Shown here piece after piece: positions 35,191 through 44,268 of a stretch of DNA of 64,000 nt. The stretch's first letter is position 1. Every line of letters begins with the position of its first letter. Source of the stretch: Pseudomonas sp. AOB-7 (GTDB taxonomy: Bacteria; Pseudomonadota; Gammaproteobacteria; Pseudomonadales; Pseudomonadaceae); the NCBI RefSeq assembly GCF_003696305.1, contig NZ_RFFK01000006.1:124001-188000 (forward strand), read 5' to 3'. The notes below the pieces were generated by a model. That model worked only from the letters and a program-made list of their open reading frames with translations. It was not told the origin of the DNA and did no database searches. Position numbers and translations under genes: made by a program.

Positions 35191-36141
35191 CTAACGCCGA
35201 TAGGCATAGGTATCGGCGAAGCGCGACAGCAGGTACGCGGCGCTGGTCACCGGCGGGTACTTGGGCGGGTTGTCCGCGCTGGAGCAGTTCGGCAGGCAGT
35301 CGATTAGGGTGTCCGGGTGCGGCTCGGCGAAGAAGGGCATGGAGTAGCGATCCACCCCCAGCGGGCTGATCACCCGGTGCGGGGTGGAGGTGTAACGGTC
35401 GTTGCTCCAGCGCGCCAGCATGTCGCCGATATTGACCACGAAGCTGCCGGCCAGCGGCGGCGCGTCGATCCACTGGCCATCGCGCGAACGCACCTGCAGG
35501 CCGCCGGCATCGTCCTGGTAGAGCAGGGTGATGCAGCCGTAATCGGTGTGCGCGCCGGCGCCTTGCTGGTCACTGCTGCTGGCGGTGTGGCGCGGCGGGT
35601 AGTGAATCAGGCGCAGCACGCTGATCGGCTCATGGAAGCGCGCGTCGAAGAAGTCGTGCGCGATGTCCAGGGCCATGGCCATGGCGCGCAGCAGGGTCTT
35701 GGCCAGCGCCTGCATGTCGGCGTAGTGCTGTTCCATCAGCGCGGCCCAGCCGGGCAGATCCGGGTGGCGATTCGGCCCGCGCAGCGGTTTGCCGGCCACG
35801 ACATCCGGATGATCCACCGGCATATGGAAACCCATATCGAAGGTTTCCTTCAGGTCGCTCGGCTTGCTCGGGTCGAGCTGCTCGGTGGCGATGGCGCCGT
35901 AACCACGGTGGTGGGCGGTCTGGGTGATATCGATCTTGAGTTTGTCGTCGGCAGGCAGGGCGAAGAAGCGCTTCGCCGCACTGAGCAGGGCGTCGATGCG
36001 CTCGGCGCGGATGGGGTGGCCGACGATATAGAAGAAGCCCCAGTCGCGGCAGGCGCGGTCGATCTGTTCGGCCACGGCAGGCCAGGCCGACGCGTCGTTG
36101 CTGTACAGAGGGGCGATATCGATAAGGGGTAGGCTGTGCAT
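35191..36141 (-). CDS. Fe(II)/2-oxoglutarate-type oxygenase, isopenicillin-N-synthase family
   Basis: A 316-residue oxygenase. The N-terminal DIOX_N domain is seen in SLPLIDIAPLYSNDA and RDWGFFYIVGHPI. The jelly-roll core has the facial triad in GAHTDYGCITLL (HxD) and TPHRVISPLG (distal His), followed by RYSMPFF, the R-x-S that binds 2-oxoglutarate or a substrate carboxylate. The substrate is unknown. It sits inside a purine uptake/deamination cluster, so a purine-related substrate is possible. ATG 36141; longer frames lack a start with a ribosome-binding site. Confidence 0.87.
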   Translation of the reverse strand: MHSLPLIDIAPLYSNDASAWPAVAEQIDRACRDWGFFYIVGHPIRAERIDALLSAAKRFFALPADDKLKIDITQTAHHRGYGAIATEQLDPSKPSDLKETFDMGFHMPVDHPDVVAGKPLRGPNRHPDLPGWAALMEQHYADMQALAKTLLRAMAMALDIAHDFFDARFHEPISVLRLIHYPPRHTASSSDQQGAGAHTDYGCITLLYQDDAGGLQVRSRDGQWIDAPPLAGSFVVNIGDMLARWSNDRYTSTPHRVISPLGVDRYSMPFFAEPHPDTLIDCLPNCSSADNPPKYPPVTSAAYLLSRFADTYAYRR

Positions 36142-36290
36142 AAAAGCTCCGGGGTGTTGCTGCGAGTCTTCTCGTACCCAGGGCAGCGGTACGTGGCGCC
36201 GAAGATCGGCGCCACGGTGATGCGGTTCTGCTGAGATAAACAGGGACGGCATCGGTAGTTGCAAGGCGGCGGGTGAAACCCGCCAGCCGC

Positions 36291-37373
36291 TTACTTCGGC
36301 AACTCGGCCTTCAGGTTTTCCACGTAGTAGTTCATCGCGGCCAGCTCGGCGTTGGTCGCGCTCACGCCGTCGGCAATGCGCACCGCGCCGCTCTGATCCT
36401 TGATCGGCCCGGTGAAGGGATGGAACTTGCCGCTGCGGATGTCGGCGATGATCTGCTCGGCCTCGCTCTTCACCTCGGCCGGTACCAGGTCGCTGATCGG
36501 CAGCTCGATGGTGTCTTCGGCCAGGCCGCCCCAGAAGTCCTGGCTCTGCCAGTTGCCGTCGAGCACCGCTTGGGTGGATTTAACGTAGTGCGGGCCCCAG
36601 TCGTTGACGATGGAGGTGAGCACCGCCTTGGGCCCGAAGTGGGCCATGTCCGAGGCATAACCCACGGAATAGACGCCGCGCCGCTCGGCGGTCTGGATCG
36701 GCGCCGGGCTGTCGGTGTGCTGGAAGATCACGTCCACGCCTTGGTCGATCAGCGCGTTGGCGGCGTCGGACTCCTTGCCCGGATCGAACCAGGTATTGAC
36801 CCACACCACCTTGATCTCGGTGCCCGGGTTGTACTTGTCCAGGGCCAGCTGGATGGCGTTGATGTCGCGGATCACCTCGGGGATGGGGAAGGAGGCGACG
36901 TAGCCGACCTTCTTGGTCTTGGTCATCTTCGCCGCGAGGAAGCCGCCGACGTAGCGCCCCTCGTAGGAGCGCGACAGGTAGGTGGCGAGGTTCTTGTCCT
37001 GCTTGTAGCCGGTAGCGTGCTCGAAGGTGACCTTGGGAAATTGCTTGGCCACCTTCAGCGTCGGGTTCATATAGCCGAAGGAAGTGGTGAAGATCAGGTC
37101 GTAGCCGCCCTTGGCCATGTTGCGGATCACCCGCTCGGCGTCGGCGCCTTCCGGCACGTTCTCGACGAAGCTGGTGCTGACCTTGTCGCCCAGCTCCTTG
37201 ATCAGCGTCCGGCGGCCCTGCTCATGCTGGTAGGTCCAGCCGTGGTCGCCGATGGGGCCGATGTAGACGAAGCCGACCTTCAGCGGGTCGGCGGCCGAGG
37301 CGCCGAGCATGGCGCCAAAGCCCAGGGCGGCGACGAGGGTGCGCAGCAGCGGTTTCTTGCTCTTCTTGTGCAT
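36291..37373 (-). CDS. BMP-family ABC transporter substrate-binding protein
   Basis: A 360-residue exported protein. The signal peptide MHKKSKKPLLRTLVAALGFG ends at a type I site (GASA-ADP), with no lipobox, so it is soluble in the periplasm. The BmpA/Med domain has KVGFVYIGPIGDHGWTYQHE and the second-lobe segment KVGYVASFPIPEVIRDINAI. Family members bind nucleosides or purine bases. It belongs with the ATPase and permeases at 39154-42754, from which it is separated by the 8-oxoguanine deaminase gene. Confidence 0.92.
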   Translation of the reverse strand: MHKKSKKPLLRTLVAALGFGAMLGASAADPLKVGFVYIGPIGDHGWTYQHEQGRRTLIKELGDKVSTSFVENVPEGADAERVIRNMAKGGYDLIFTTSFGYMNPTLKVAKQFPKVTFEHATGYKQDKNLATYLSRSYEGRYVGGFLAAKMTKTKKVGYVASFPIPEVIRDINAIQLALDKYNPGTEIKVVWVNTWFDPGKESDAANALIDQGVDVIFQHTDSPAPIQTAERRGVYSVGYASDMAHFGPKAVLTSIVNDWGPHYVKSTQAVLDGNWQSQDFWGGLAEDTIELPISDLVPAEVKSEAEQIIADIRSGKFHPFTGPIKDQSGAVRIADGVSATNAELAAMNYYVENLKAELPK

Positions 37374-37566
37374 GGTGGGTGCAGCTCCAGTCTTGGTGTC
37401 GGGATGGCCGTTGGTTGGCTGATCCCCTGACTGCAAAAAGCTGACCAACAAGACAGATAGCCGTGGCGACCCCATTTCATGCAGATGCGGTTGAGCGGGC
37501 TGGAACGGTCTTGGTGCGCAGCGGTTGCAGCTGCTGCGTTGTGGTGCGATATGCGGTTTTTCGCCC

Positions 37567-37587
37567 GTAGGGTGCGCCGCGCGCACC
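37567..37587. repeat. GTAGGGTGCGCC-type palindromic repeat, left of the deaminase gene
   Basis: GTAGGGTGCGCCGCGCGCAC (plus strand) lies 40 bp beyond the 3' end of the 8-oxoguanine deaminase gene. The inverse of the same core lies beyond its 5' end at 39109-39127. Confidence 0.65.
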
Positions 37588-37627
37588 TTGGCTCACCGGC
37601 GCGCACGGCTCACCCCGAGGGTCGTCC

Positions 37628-38983
37628 TCAGCCGTTGATCAGCTCACCCGCCGCCTGACGGTGATCGGCGATCAGCTGCGCCACGTCCAGCCCTTCGATC
37701 TGCCCGTCGATGACGCGCCAGGTGCCGCCGATCATCATCCGGTCGGCGCGGTCGGCGCCGCACAGCAGCAGCGCGGAGAGTGGATCGTGGCTGCCGGAAA
37801 AACGCAGCTCGTCGAGCTTGAACAGCGCCAGGTCGGCCTGCTTGCCGACGGCCAGCTCGCCGATATCGCTGCGCCCGAGCAGGCGTGCCGAACCGCGCGT
37901 GGCCCAGCCAAGCACGCGGTGCGGGGTGATCTGCTCGGCGCCGTAGCGCAGGCGCTGGATATACAGCGCCTGGCGCGCCTCGAGGATCATGTTCGACGCA
38001 TCGTTGGAGGCCGAGCCGTCGACGCCCAGGCCTAGCGGCGCACCGGCGGCCTCCAGCTCGACACTGGGGCAGATGCCCGAGGCCAGGCGCATGTTGGAGC
38101 TGGGGCAATGGCAGATGCCGGTGCCGGCGGCGCCGAGGCGGGCGATTTCGTCAGGGTTGAAGTGGATGCCGTGAGCCAGCCAGGTGCGCGGGCCGAGCCA
38201 GCCGACGCTGTCCAGGTAATCCACGGTGCGCAGGCCGAAGCGTTGCAGGCAGAAGTCTTCCTCGTCGAGGGTTTCGGCCAGGTGGGTGTGCAGGCGCACG
38301 TCCAGTTCTTCGGCCAGTTCGGCGCTCTGGCGCATGATGGCCTGGGTCACCGAGAAGGGCGAGCAGGGCGCCAGGGCGATCTGGATCTGCGCGCCGTCGC
38401 CGCGCTGGTGGTACTGGCCGATCAGGCGCTGGCTGTCGGCCAGGATCACCTCGCCCTGCTGCACCGTCTGCTGTGGTGGCAGGCCACCGTCGGCTTCGCC
38501 CAGGCTCATCGAACCGCGGGTGAGCATGGCGCGCATACCCAGTTCGCGCACCGCCTCGACCTGCACGTCGATGGCATTCTCCAGGCCGCCGGGGAACAGG
38601 TAGTGGTGATCGGCAGCCGTGCTGCAACCGGACAGCAACAGTTCGGCCAGCGCCACCTTGCTGGCCAGGGCCAGTTTCTCCGGCGTCAGGCGCGCCCAGA
38701 CCGGGTAGAGCGTCTTCAGCCAGGGGAACAGCGGCTGATTGACCACCGGCGCCCAGGCGCGGGTGAGGGTCTGGTAGAAGTGATGGTGGGTGTTGATCAG
38801 GCCCGGCAGCACTACGTGCTCGCGGGCATCGAAGGTTTGCTCGCAGGCTGTTGACGGCTGCTGGCCTTTGCTGAGCACTTCGGTGATGCGGCCACCCTCG
38901 ATCACCAGGCCGCCGGAAGCGTCCAGGTCGTTGGCGGTGAAGATGGCGAGAGGGTTCTTGATCCAGATACGGGTAGCTGCCAT
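37628..38983 (-). CDS. 8-oxoguanine deaminase (amidohydrolase)
   Basis: A 451-residue amidohydrolase of the TrzN/AtzB/SsnA group. Zinc and catalytic residues lie in INTHHHFYQTLTR, HTHLAE, WLAHGIHF and GVDGSASNDASN. P. aeruginosa Pa0142, which it resembles throughout, deaminates 8-oxoguanine to uric acid and also isocytosine (recalled). The product could be used as a nitrogen source. It lies between BMP-transporter components and is flanked by inverted copies of a palindromic repeat. The ATG at 38983 gives the family N-terminus (RIWIKNPLAIF). Confidence 0.9.
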   Translation of the reverse strand: MAATRIWIKNPLAIFTANDLDASGGLVIEGGRITEVLSKGQQPSTACEQTFDAREHVVLPGLINTHHHFYQTLTRAWAPVVNQPLFPWLKTLYPVWARLTPEKLALASKVALAELLLSGCSTAADHHYLFPGGLENAIDVQVEAVRELGMRAMLTRGSMSLGEADGGLPPQQTVQQGEVILADSQRLIGQYHQRGDGAQIQIALAPCSPFSVTQAIMRQSAELAEELDVRLHTHLAETLDEEDFCLQRFGLRTVDYLDSVGWLGPRTWLAHGIHFNPDEIARLGAAGTGICHCPSSNMRLASGICPSVELEAAGAPLGLGVDGSASNDASNMILEARQALYIQRLRYGAEQITPHRVLGWATRGSARLLGRSDIGELAVGKQADLALFKLDELRFSGSHDPLSALLLCGADRADRMMIGGTWRVIDGQIEGLDVAQLIADHRQAAGELING

Positions 38984-39108
38984 GAGCAGGCTCCTCTGAG
39001 GTTGATGTCAGGTAAGCCAGCTCAGTGTTGACCCTGTCTGCTGATCCAGGTGCGTCGGAATCGACGTGCTGCGCACGATAGCTGACTCTGTGGTCAGGGG
39101 CAATGTCC

Positions 39109-39127
39109 GGTGCGCGCGGCGCACCCT
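39109..39127. repeat. GTAGGGTGCGCC-type palindromic repeat, inverted, right of the deaminase gene
   Basis: GGTGCGCGCGGCGCACCCT is the exact reverse complement of the core at 37569-37587. It lies 27 bp downstream of the permease stop. Confidence 0.65.
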
Positions 39128-39153
39128 GCCGGCCGCGCGCACCGTCATTCATC

Positions 39154-40080
39154 TCAATGCCCCGGCTGCCACGGCTGGCCCAGCGACACCGGTGCATACA
39201 GCCGGGTCTTGATCGCATCGCGCGAGAGCAGCACCAGCACCAGGATAGTGGCGACGTAGGGCAGCATGGCCAGCAGGTTCGACGGGATCGACAGGCCGAT
39301 GCCCTGCGCTACCAGGTGGAGGATGCTGGCCAGGCCGAACAGGTAGGCACCGAGCAGCACGCGCAGCACCCGCCAGCTGGCGAACACCACCAGCGCCAGG
39401 GCGATCCAGCCACGCCCCGCGGTCATGTTCTCCGCCCACATCGGCGTGTACGCCAGCGACAGGTAGCCGCCCGCCATGCCGGCCATGGCGCCGCCGAACA
39501 GCACCGCCAGGGTGCGCACGCGCAGCACCGGCAGGCCCATGGCGCTGGCGGCGTCCGGGTTCTCGCCGACGGCCTGGATGATCAGCCCGATACGGCTTTT
39601 CAGCAGCACCCAGGCCACCAGCGCGAACAGGGCGAAGGACAGGTAGATCAGCACGTCCTGGGCGAACAGCATGCGCCCGATCAGCGGGATATCGGACAGC
39701 ATTGGAATGACGATGGGCTCGAAGCCGCTCAGCGGCTTGCCGACCCAGGCGGCGCCGACGAAGGTGGACAGGCCGACGCCGAAGATGGTCAGGGCCAGGC
39801 CGGTGGCCACCTGGTTGGCGTTGAAGCCCAGTGCCACGGCAGCGAACAGCAGCGACAGCAGCATGCCGGCGGCAATGGCCAGCAACACGCCGAGCCACAG
39901 GCTGCCGGTGCTGAAGGCGACGATAAAGCCGATCACTGCGCCGAACAGCATCATGCCTTCCTGGCCGAGGTTGAGCACGCCGCTTTTCTCGCACACCAGC
40001 TCGCCCAGGGCCACCAGCAGCAGCGGCGTGCCGGTGCGCACCATGGCGTAGAAGATATTGGTCAACAGATCGAGATCCAT
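39154..40080 (-). CDS. ABC transporter permease (BMP/nucleoside type)
   Basis: A 308-residue BPD_transp_2 family permease with about nine helices. The hallmark VCEKSGVLNLGQEGMMLFGA is found in the YufQ-type permease of BmpA-linked importers, and VGENPDAASAMGLPVLRVR is the coupling-loop region. It forms a heterodimer with the permease encoded immediately upstream (17-nt gap). ATG 40080 (MDLDLLTNIFYAM). The cargo is probably purine nucleosides or bases. Confidence 0.93.
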   Translation of the reverse strand: MDLDLLTNIFYAMVRTGTPLLLVALGELVCEKSGVLNLGQEGMMLFGAVIGFIVAFSTGSLWLGVLLAIAAGMLLSLLFAAVALGFNANQVATGLALTIFGVGLSTFVGAAWVGKPLSGFEPIVIPMLSDIPLIGRMLFAQDVLIYLSFALFALVAWVLLKSRIGLIIQAVGENPDAASAMGLPVLRVRTLAVLFGGAMAGMAGGYLSLAYTPMWAENMTAGRGWIALALVVFASWRVLRVLLGAYLFGLASILHLVAQGIGLSIPSNLLAMLPYVATILVLVLLSRDAIKTRLYAPVSLGQPWQPGH

Positions 40081-40097
40081 GGGGATTTCCTTGGCGT

Positions 40098-41195
40098 TCA
40101 GGTGGTGGCTTCGGCAAGCGTTTCGCGGCGTGCCCATTTCCACTGCAGCCGGGGCCGGTAGAGGATCAGCACGTCGCAGGCCAGCAGGTAGAACAGCATC
40201 ATTCCCTGGAACAGCTGGGTGATCGCCTGCGGCAGGTTGAGGTTCATCTGGGCGTTCTCCCCGCCCAGGTAGAGCAGCGCCATCAGCAGGCTGGCAGCGA
40301 CGATGCCGAGCGGATTGAGGCGCCCCAGAAAGGCCACGGTGATCGCCGCGTAGCCGTAGCCGGGCGAGACCTGTGGAACCAGTTGACCGATGGGGCCGGC
40401 CACTTCGCCGACGCCGGCCAGACCGGCCAGGGCGCCGCTGACCAGCAGGGCGAACCACACCAGGCGCTTCTCGCGAAAGCCGACGAAGCCGGCGGCGCGG
40501 CTGTCCAGGCCCAGCACCTTGATCTGGAAGCCGAGAAAGCTCTTGTGCAGCAGCACCCACACCGCCACCAGGGCCAGCAGCGCCAGGTACAGGCCGCCGT
40601 GCAGGCGTCCGTCCTCGCTGACCAGCGGCAGGCGACTGGCATCGCCGAACATGGCCGACTCGGGGAAGTTGAAACCGGCCGGGTCCTTCAGCGGGCCATG
40701 CACGAAGAACAGCAGCAGGTTCAGCGCGATGTAGTTGAGCATGATGCTGGTGAGGATTTCGTTGGCGTTGAACTGGGTGCGCAGCCAGGCGGTGAGCCCG
40801 GCCCAGGCCGCACCCGCGCAGGTGCCGGCCAGCACCACCCAGGCCAGCGCCCAGCGGCTGTCCCAGTCGATCAGTTGCAGGGCCATGGCGCTGCCGGCGA
40901 GTGCGCCGATCAACAGTTGGCCTTCGGCGCCGATGTTCCAGATACGCGCCTGGTAGGCCACCGCCAGGCCCAGGGCGCAGAGCAGGATCGGCAGTGCCTT
41001 GACCAGTAGTTCGGACACGCCATACCAGTCGCTGACCGGGGCGATCAGCAGGGTATGTAGGGTCTCCAGCGGGTCATGGCCGAGCAGGGTGAACAGCAGC
41101 ACACCGCTGACCAGGGTCATTACGGCGGCCAGCAGCGGCGACAGCCAGAGCATGGGGCGCGACGCCTGGCCGCGCGGTTGCAGGGATAACAGCAT
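40098..41195 (-). CDS. ABC transporter permease (BMP/nucleoside type)
   Basis: A 365-residue YufP-type permease. The motif YQARIWNIGAEGQLLIGALA and the coupling region KVLGLDSRAAGFVGFREKR match the partner of the preceding entry. About nine to ten helices are predicted. It lies 11 nt after the ATPase gene and 17 nt before the second permease, so the three are one transcript. The ligand is inferred from neighbours and family, not from residues. Confidence 0.93.
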   Translation of the reverse strand: MLLSLQPRGQASRPMLWLSPLLAAVMTLVSGVLLFTLLGHDPLETLHTLLIAPVSDWYGVSELLVKALPILLCALGLAVAYQARIWNIGAEGQLLIGALAGSAMALQLIDWDSRWALAWVVLAGTCAGAAWAGLTAWLRTQFNANEILTSIMLNYIALNLLLFFVHGPLKDPAGFNFPESAMFGDASRLPLVSEDGRLHGGLYLALLALVAVWVLLHKSFLGFQIKVLGLDSRAAGFVGFREKRLVWFALLVSGALAGLAGVGEVAGPIGQLVPQVSPGYGYAAITVAFLGRLNPLGIVAASLLMALLYLGGENAQMNLNLPQAITQLFQGMMLFYLLACDVLILYRPRLQWKWARRETLAEATT

Positions 41196-41206
41196 GACGG
41201 GCTCCG

Positions 41207-42754
41207 TCAGCAGGCCGCAGCGGCGGCGGGTTGATCGAATTCACCGGCCATCCAGCGGCCGACTTCCACGATATTGACCTGCGCGGTGTCGACCAGCGGC
41301 GACAGGCGCCCGCTGCACAGCGCACCGATGCGGTCGCTGATCTGGAATAGTTCGTCGAGGTCTTCGGAGATCACCAGGATCGCCGCGCCGGCATCGCGCA
41401 GGGCGATCAGCGCGCGGTGGATGGCCGCGGCCGCGCCGACGTCCACGCCCCAGGTCGGGTGCGCGGCCACCAGCAGTTTCGGGTTCTGCAGAATCTCTCG
41501 ACCGAGGATAAATTTCTGCAGGTTGCCGCCGGACAGGCTGCGCGCCGCCGTGTCGGCATCCGGCGTCTTCACCGCGAAGCGCTGGATGATCTGCTCGGCC
41601 AGCGCACGTACCTTGCCGCGCTGCACCAGGCCGCCCTTGACCAGGCCCTGACCGAAGGCGGTGAGCAGGGCGTTGTCCACCAGGCTCATCTCTGGCACGG
41701 CGCCATGGCCGAGGCGTTCGGCGGGCACGAAGGCCAGACCCAGCCCGCGCCGCGCATCGGGATGCAGATTGGCCACCGGCGCGGCATCCAGGCTGACTCG
41801 CTCGCGTTCGCTACGCGGTAGGCGGGTTTCGCCGCTGAGCAGGGTGAGCAATTCGTCCTGGCCATTGCCGGCCACGCCGGCGATGCCGACGATCTCGCCA
41901 CTGCGCACCTCCAGGCGAATACGCTCCAGTGAGCAGCCGAACGGGTCGGGGTTATGCCAGCTGAGATCATCGACGCGCAGCCGTGGCAGGCCACCGCTGA
42001 CTTTCGGGTAACTGCTTTCCAGCCCCTCGGCATCGCCAACCATCAGCCGCGCCAGCTCCAGATCGCTGCACTCGGCCGGCACGCAATGGCCGGACACCCG
42101 CCCGCCACGCAGCACCGTGGCGCTGTGGCATAGCGCGCGTACCTCGCCGAGCTTGTGGCTGATAAAGAGGATGCTGCAGCCCTCGGCGGCCAGGCGGCGC
42201 AGGGTGACGAACAGCTCGTCGGCCTCCTGCGGGGTGAGCACCGAGGTCGGCTCGTCGAGGATCAGCAGTTGGATGTCCTGCATCAGGCAACGGACGATTT
42301 CCACGCGCTGGCGCTCACCGATGGACAGGCTGTGTACCAGGCGCGTCGGCTCCAGCGCCATGCCGTAGCGCTGCGACACCTCGCGAATTTTCGGCTCCAG
42401 TTGCTTCGGCGTCCCGGCGCCCGCGCCCATGGCCAGGGCGATGTTCTCGGCCACGCTCAGGGTCTCGAACAAGGAGAAATGCTGGAACACCATGCCGATG
42501 CCCAGGCCACGCGCCATGGCCGGATCGCGCATCTTCAAGGCCTGGCCCTGCCAGCGAATCTCGCCGCTGCTGGGCTGAGTGACGCCGTAGATGATCTTCA
42601 TCAGGGTGCTCTTGCCGGCACCGTTCTCGCCGAGCAGGGCGCGGATCTCACCGGGGGCGATGGTCAGGTCGATACGGTCGTTGGCCAGGCAGCCGGGGTA
42701 TTGCTTGCTGATGGCCGTCAGCTGCAGGCGTGGAGCATTGGGTGGGGCGGACAT
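41207..42754 (-). CDS. ABC transporter ATP-binding protein (two nucleotide-binding domains)
   Basis: A 515-residue fused ATPase like YufO/RbsA. NBD1 has Walker A LLGENGAGKSTLMK, signature LSIGERQRVEI and Walker B LLILDEPTSVL. NBD2 has a degenerate Walker A (GVAGNGQDELLTLLSG) and signature LSGGNLQKFILGRE, as is normal in this family where one site is non-hydrolytic. It is the first gene of the leftward purine importer. The ATG at 42754 (MSAPPNAPRLQL) is the best start. Divergent from roxS. Confidence 0.94.
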   Translation of the reverse strand: MSAPPNAPRLQLTAISKQYPGCLANDRIDLTIAPGEIRALLGENGAGKSTLMKIIYGVTQPSSGEIRWQGQALKMRDPAMARGLGIGMVFQHFSLFETLSVAENIALAMGAGAGTPKQLEPKIREVSQRYGMALEPTRLVHSLSIGERQRVEIVRCLMQDIQLLILDEPTSVLTPQEADELFVTLRRLAAEGCSILFISHKLGEVRALCHSATVLRGGRVSGHCVPAECSDLELARLMVGDAEGLESSYPKVSGGLPRLRVDDLSWHNPDPFGCSLERIRLEVRSGEIVGIAGVAGNGQDELLTLLSGETRLPRSERERVSLDAAPVANLHPDARRGLGLAFVPAERLGHGAVPEMSLVDNALLTAFGQGLVKGGLVQRGKVRALAEQIIQRFAVKTPDADTAARSLSGGNLQKFILGREILQNPKLLVAAHPTWGVDVGAAAAIHRALIALRDAGAAILVISEDLDELFQISDRIGALCSGRLSPLVDTAQVNIVEVGRWMAGEFDQPAAAAAC

Positions 42755-42975
42755 GGAAATCGCTCGTCGATAGGAGGCGAGCGGAGTCAAAGCAAAAACC
42801 TGGCCATGGAGTCAGAAAAGCCTGGCGGCGGGTTGCCTCCATTGCCCTATCGGCGCGCGCCGCCCCGGGCTGGTGCGCCGCCATGCCGCGACCAGGCGGC
42901 ACGCACCAGAAGCAGGCGCGGCGGCGCCGCATGCGGCCGGTTGCCGCAGCGGCGGAAGGCCGCGTCGGGCTTGGT

Positions 42976-42981
42976 TATACT
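42976..42981 (+). promoter_or_regulatory. -10 element of roxS
   Basis: TATACT lies 22 nt before the roxS ATG, with AGGGAG between as ribosome-binding site. No good -35 is visible. Confidence 0.45.
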
Positions 42982-43002
42982 CCGCGCACCTAGGGAGTTG
43001 TC

Positions 43003-44256
43003 ATGCTCGAACCCGTGCAGTTGCTGTCCGCCAGCCGCCAGAACCTCTGGCGCCTGACCCTGATCCGTATCCTCGTGCTGGCCGCCCAGGCCGGTTCGGT
43101 GGGGCTCGCCTACAAGTCGGGGATGCTGCCGCTGCCCTGGCTGGAGCTGTCGGCGACCCTCGGCGTGTCGCTGCTGCTGTGCCTGGGCACCGCCCTGCGG
43201 CTGCGTGGCCCGTGGCCGGTCACCGAGCTGGAATACGCGGTGCAGCTTGCCTGCGACCTGATCATCCACAGCGTGCTGCTGTATTACACCGGCGGCTCGA
43301 CCAACCCCTTCGTCTCCTATTACCTGGTGCCGCTGACCATCGCCGCGGCGACCTTGCCGTGGCTGTTCACCATCGTCCTCGCCGGCCTGGCGCTGGCCGG
43401 CTACACCCTGCTGCTAGTGTGGACCCATCCGCTGGAGCTGCCGGCGGCGCGCGAGAGCCTGCTGGTCTACGGCATGTGGCTGAGCTTCGCCCTGTCCGCG
43501 GCGCTGATCACCTTCTTCGTCGCCAAGATGGCCGAGGAGCTGCGCCGCCAGGACGAGCTGCGCGCCGAGCGCCGCGAGGAGAGTCTGCGCGACCAGCAAC
43601 TGCTGGCCGTGGCCACCCAGGCCGCCGGCGCCGCCCACGAGCTGGGCACGCCGCTGGCGACCATGAGCGTGCTGCTCAAGGAGCTGCGCCAGGAGTACCG
43701 CGACAGGCCGGCGCTGCAGGACGACCTGGCGCTGCTGCAGGAACAGGTCAAGCTGTGCAAGGACACCCTGCAGCAACTGGTGCGCGCCGCCGAGGCGGAC
43801 CGGCGCCAGGCGGTGGTCGAGCAGTCCTGCGTCGAGTGGCTGGAAACCACCCTCAATCGCTGGCACCTGATGCGCCCCGAGGCCAGCTACCGCTACCAGT
43901 GCCTGGGCCGCGGCACGCCGCCGCGCTTGATGCCGCCGGCCGACCTGACCCAGGCGTTGCTCAACCTGCTCAACAACGCCGCCGACGCTTGCCCGGACAA
44001 ACTCGACATCCGCCTCGACTGGGATCACCAGTGGCTGCGTCTGAGCATCCGCGACCATGGCGCCGGCGTGCCGCTGGCGATCGCCGAGCAGCTCGGCCGG
44101 CCGTTCTTCACCACCAAGGGCAAGGGCTTCGGCCTCGGCCTGTTTCTCAGCCAGGCCAGCGTGACCCGTGCCGGCGGCACGGTTAAGTTGTATAACCATG
44201 AAGAAGGCGGCACCCTCACCGAACTGAAGTTGCCGCGAGCCTATGGCGTGGCCTGA
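43003..44256 (+). CDS. roxS: Redox sensor histidine kinase RoxS (RegB/PrrB/ActS family)
   Basis: A 417-residue kinase with six membrane helices (about 20-185) carrying the quinone-site motif GGSTNPFVSYYLVPLTIAAA, typical of RegB. The H-box AAGAAHELGTPLATM has His212, and the HATPase has LLNLLNNAADACPD, IRDHGAGVPLAI and GKGFGLGLFLSQASV. It lacks the redox cysteine region of some RegB proteins as far as I can see. In Pseudomonas RoxSR responds to respiratory inhibition and regulates terminal oxidases such as the cyanide-insensitive oxidase (known of the family). It is 12 nt before roxR. Confidence 0.92.
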   Translation: MLEPVQLLSASRQNLWRLTLIRILVLAAQAGSVGLAYKSGMLPLPWLELSATLGVSLLLCLGTALRLRGPWPVTELEYAVQLACDLIIHSVLLYYTGGSTNPFVSYYLVPLTIAAATLPWLFTIVLAGLALAGYTLLLVWTHPLELPAARESLLVYGMWLSFALSAALITFFVAKMAEELRRQDELRAERREESLRDQQLLAVATQAAGAAHELGTPLATMSVLLKELRQEYRDRPALQDDLALLQEQVKLCKDTLQQLVRAAEADRRQAVVEQSCVEWLETTLNRWHLMRPEASYRYQCLGRGTPPRLMPPADLTQALLNLLNNAADACPDKLDIRLDWDHQWLRLSIRDHGAGVPLAIAEQLGRPFFTTKGKGFGLGLFLSQASVTRAGGTVKLYNHEEGGTLTELKLPRAYGVA

Positions 44257-44268
44257 CAAGGAAAAACC

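Noticed and set aside
41207-42754. Degenerate second Walker A in the ABC ATPase as a sign of decay
   Set aside because: A non-canonical second nucleotide site is normal in RbsA/YufO-type fused ATPases.
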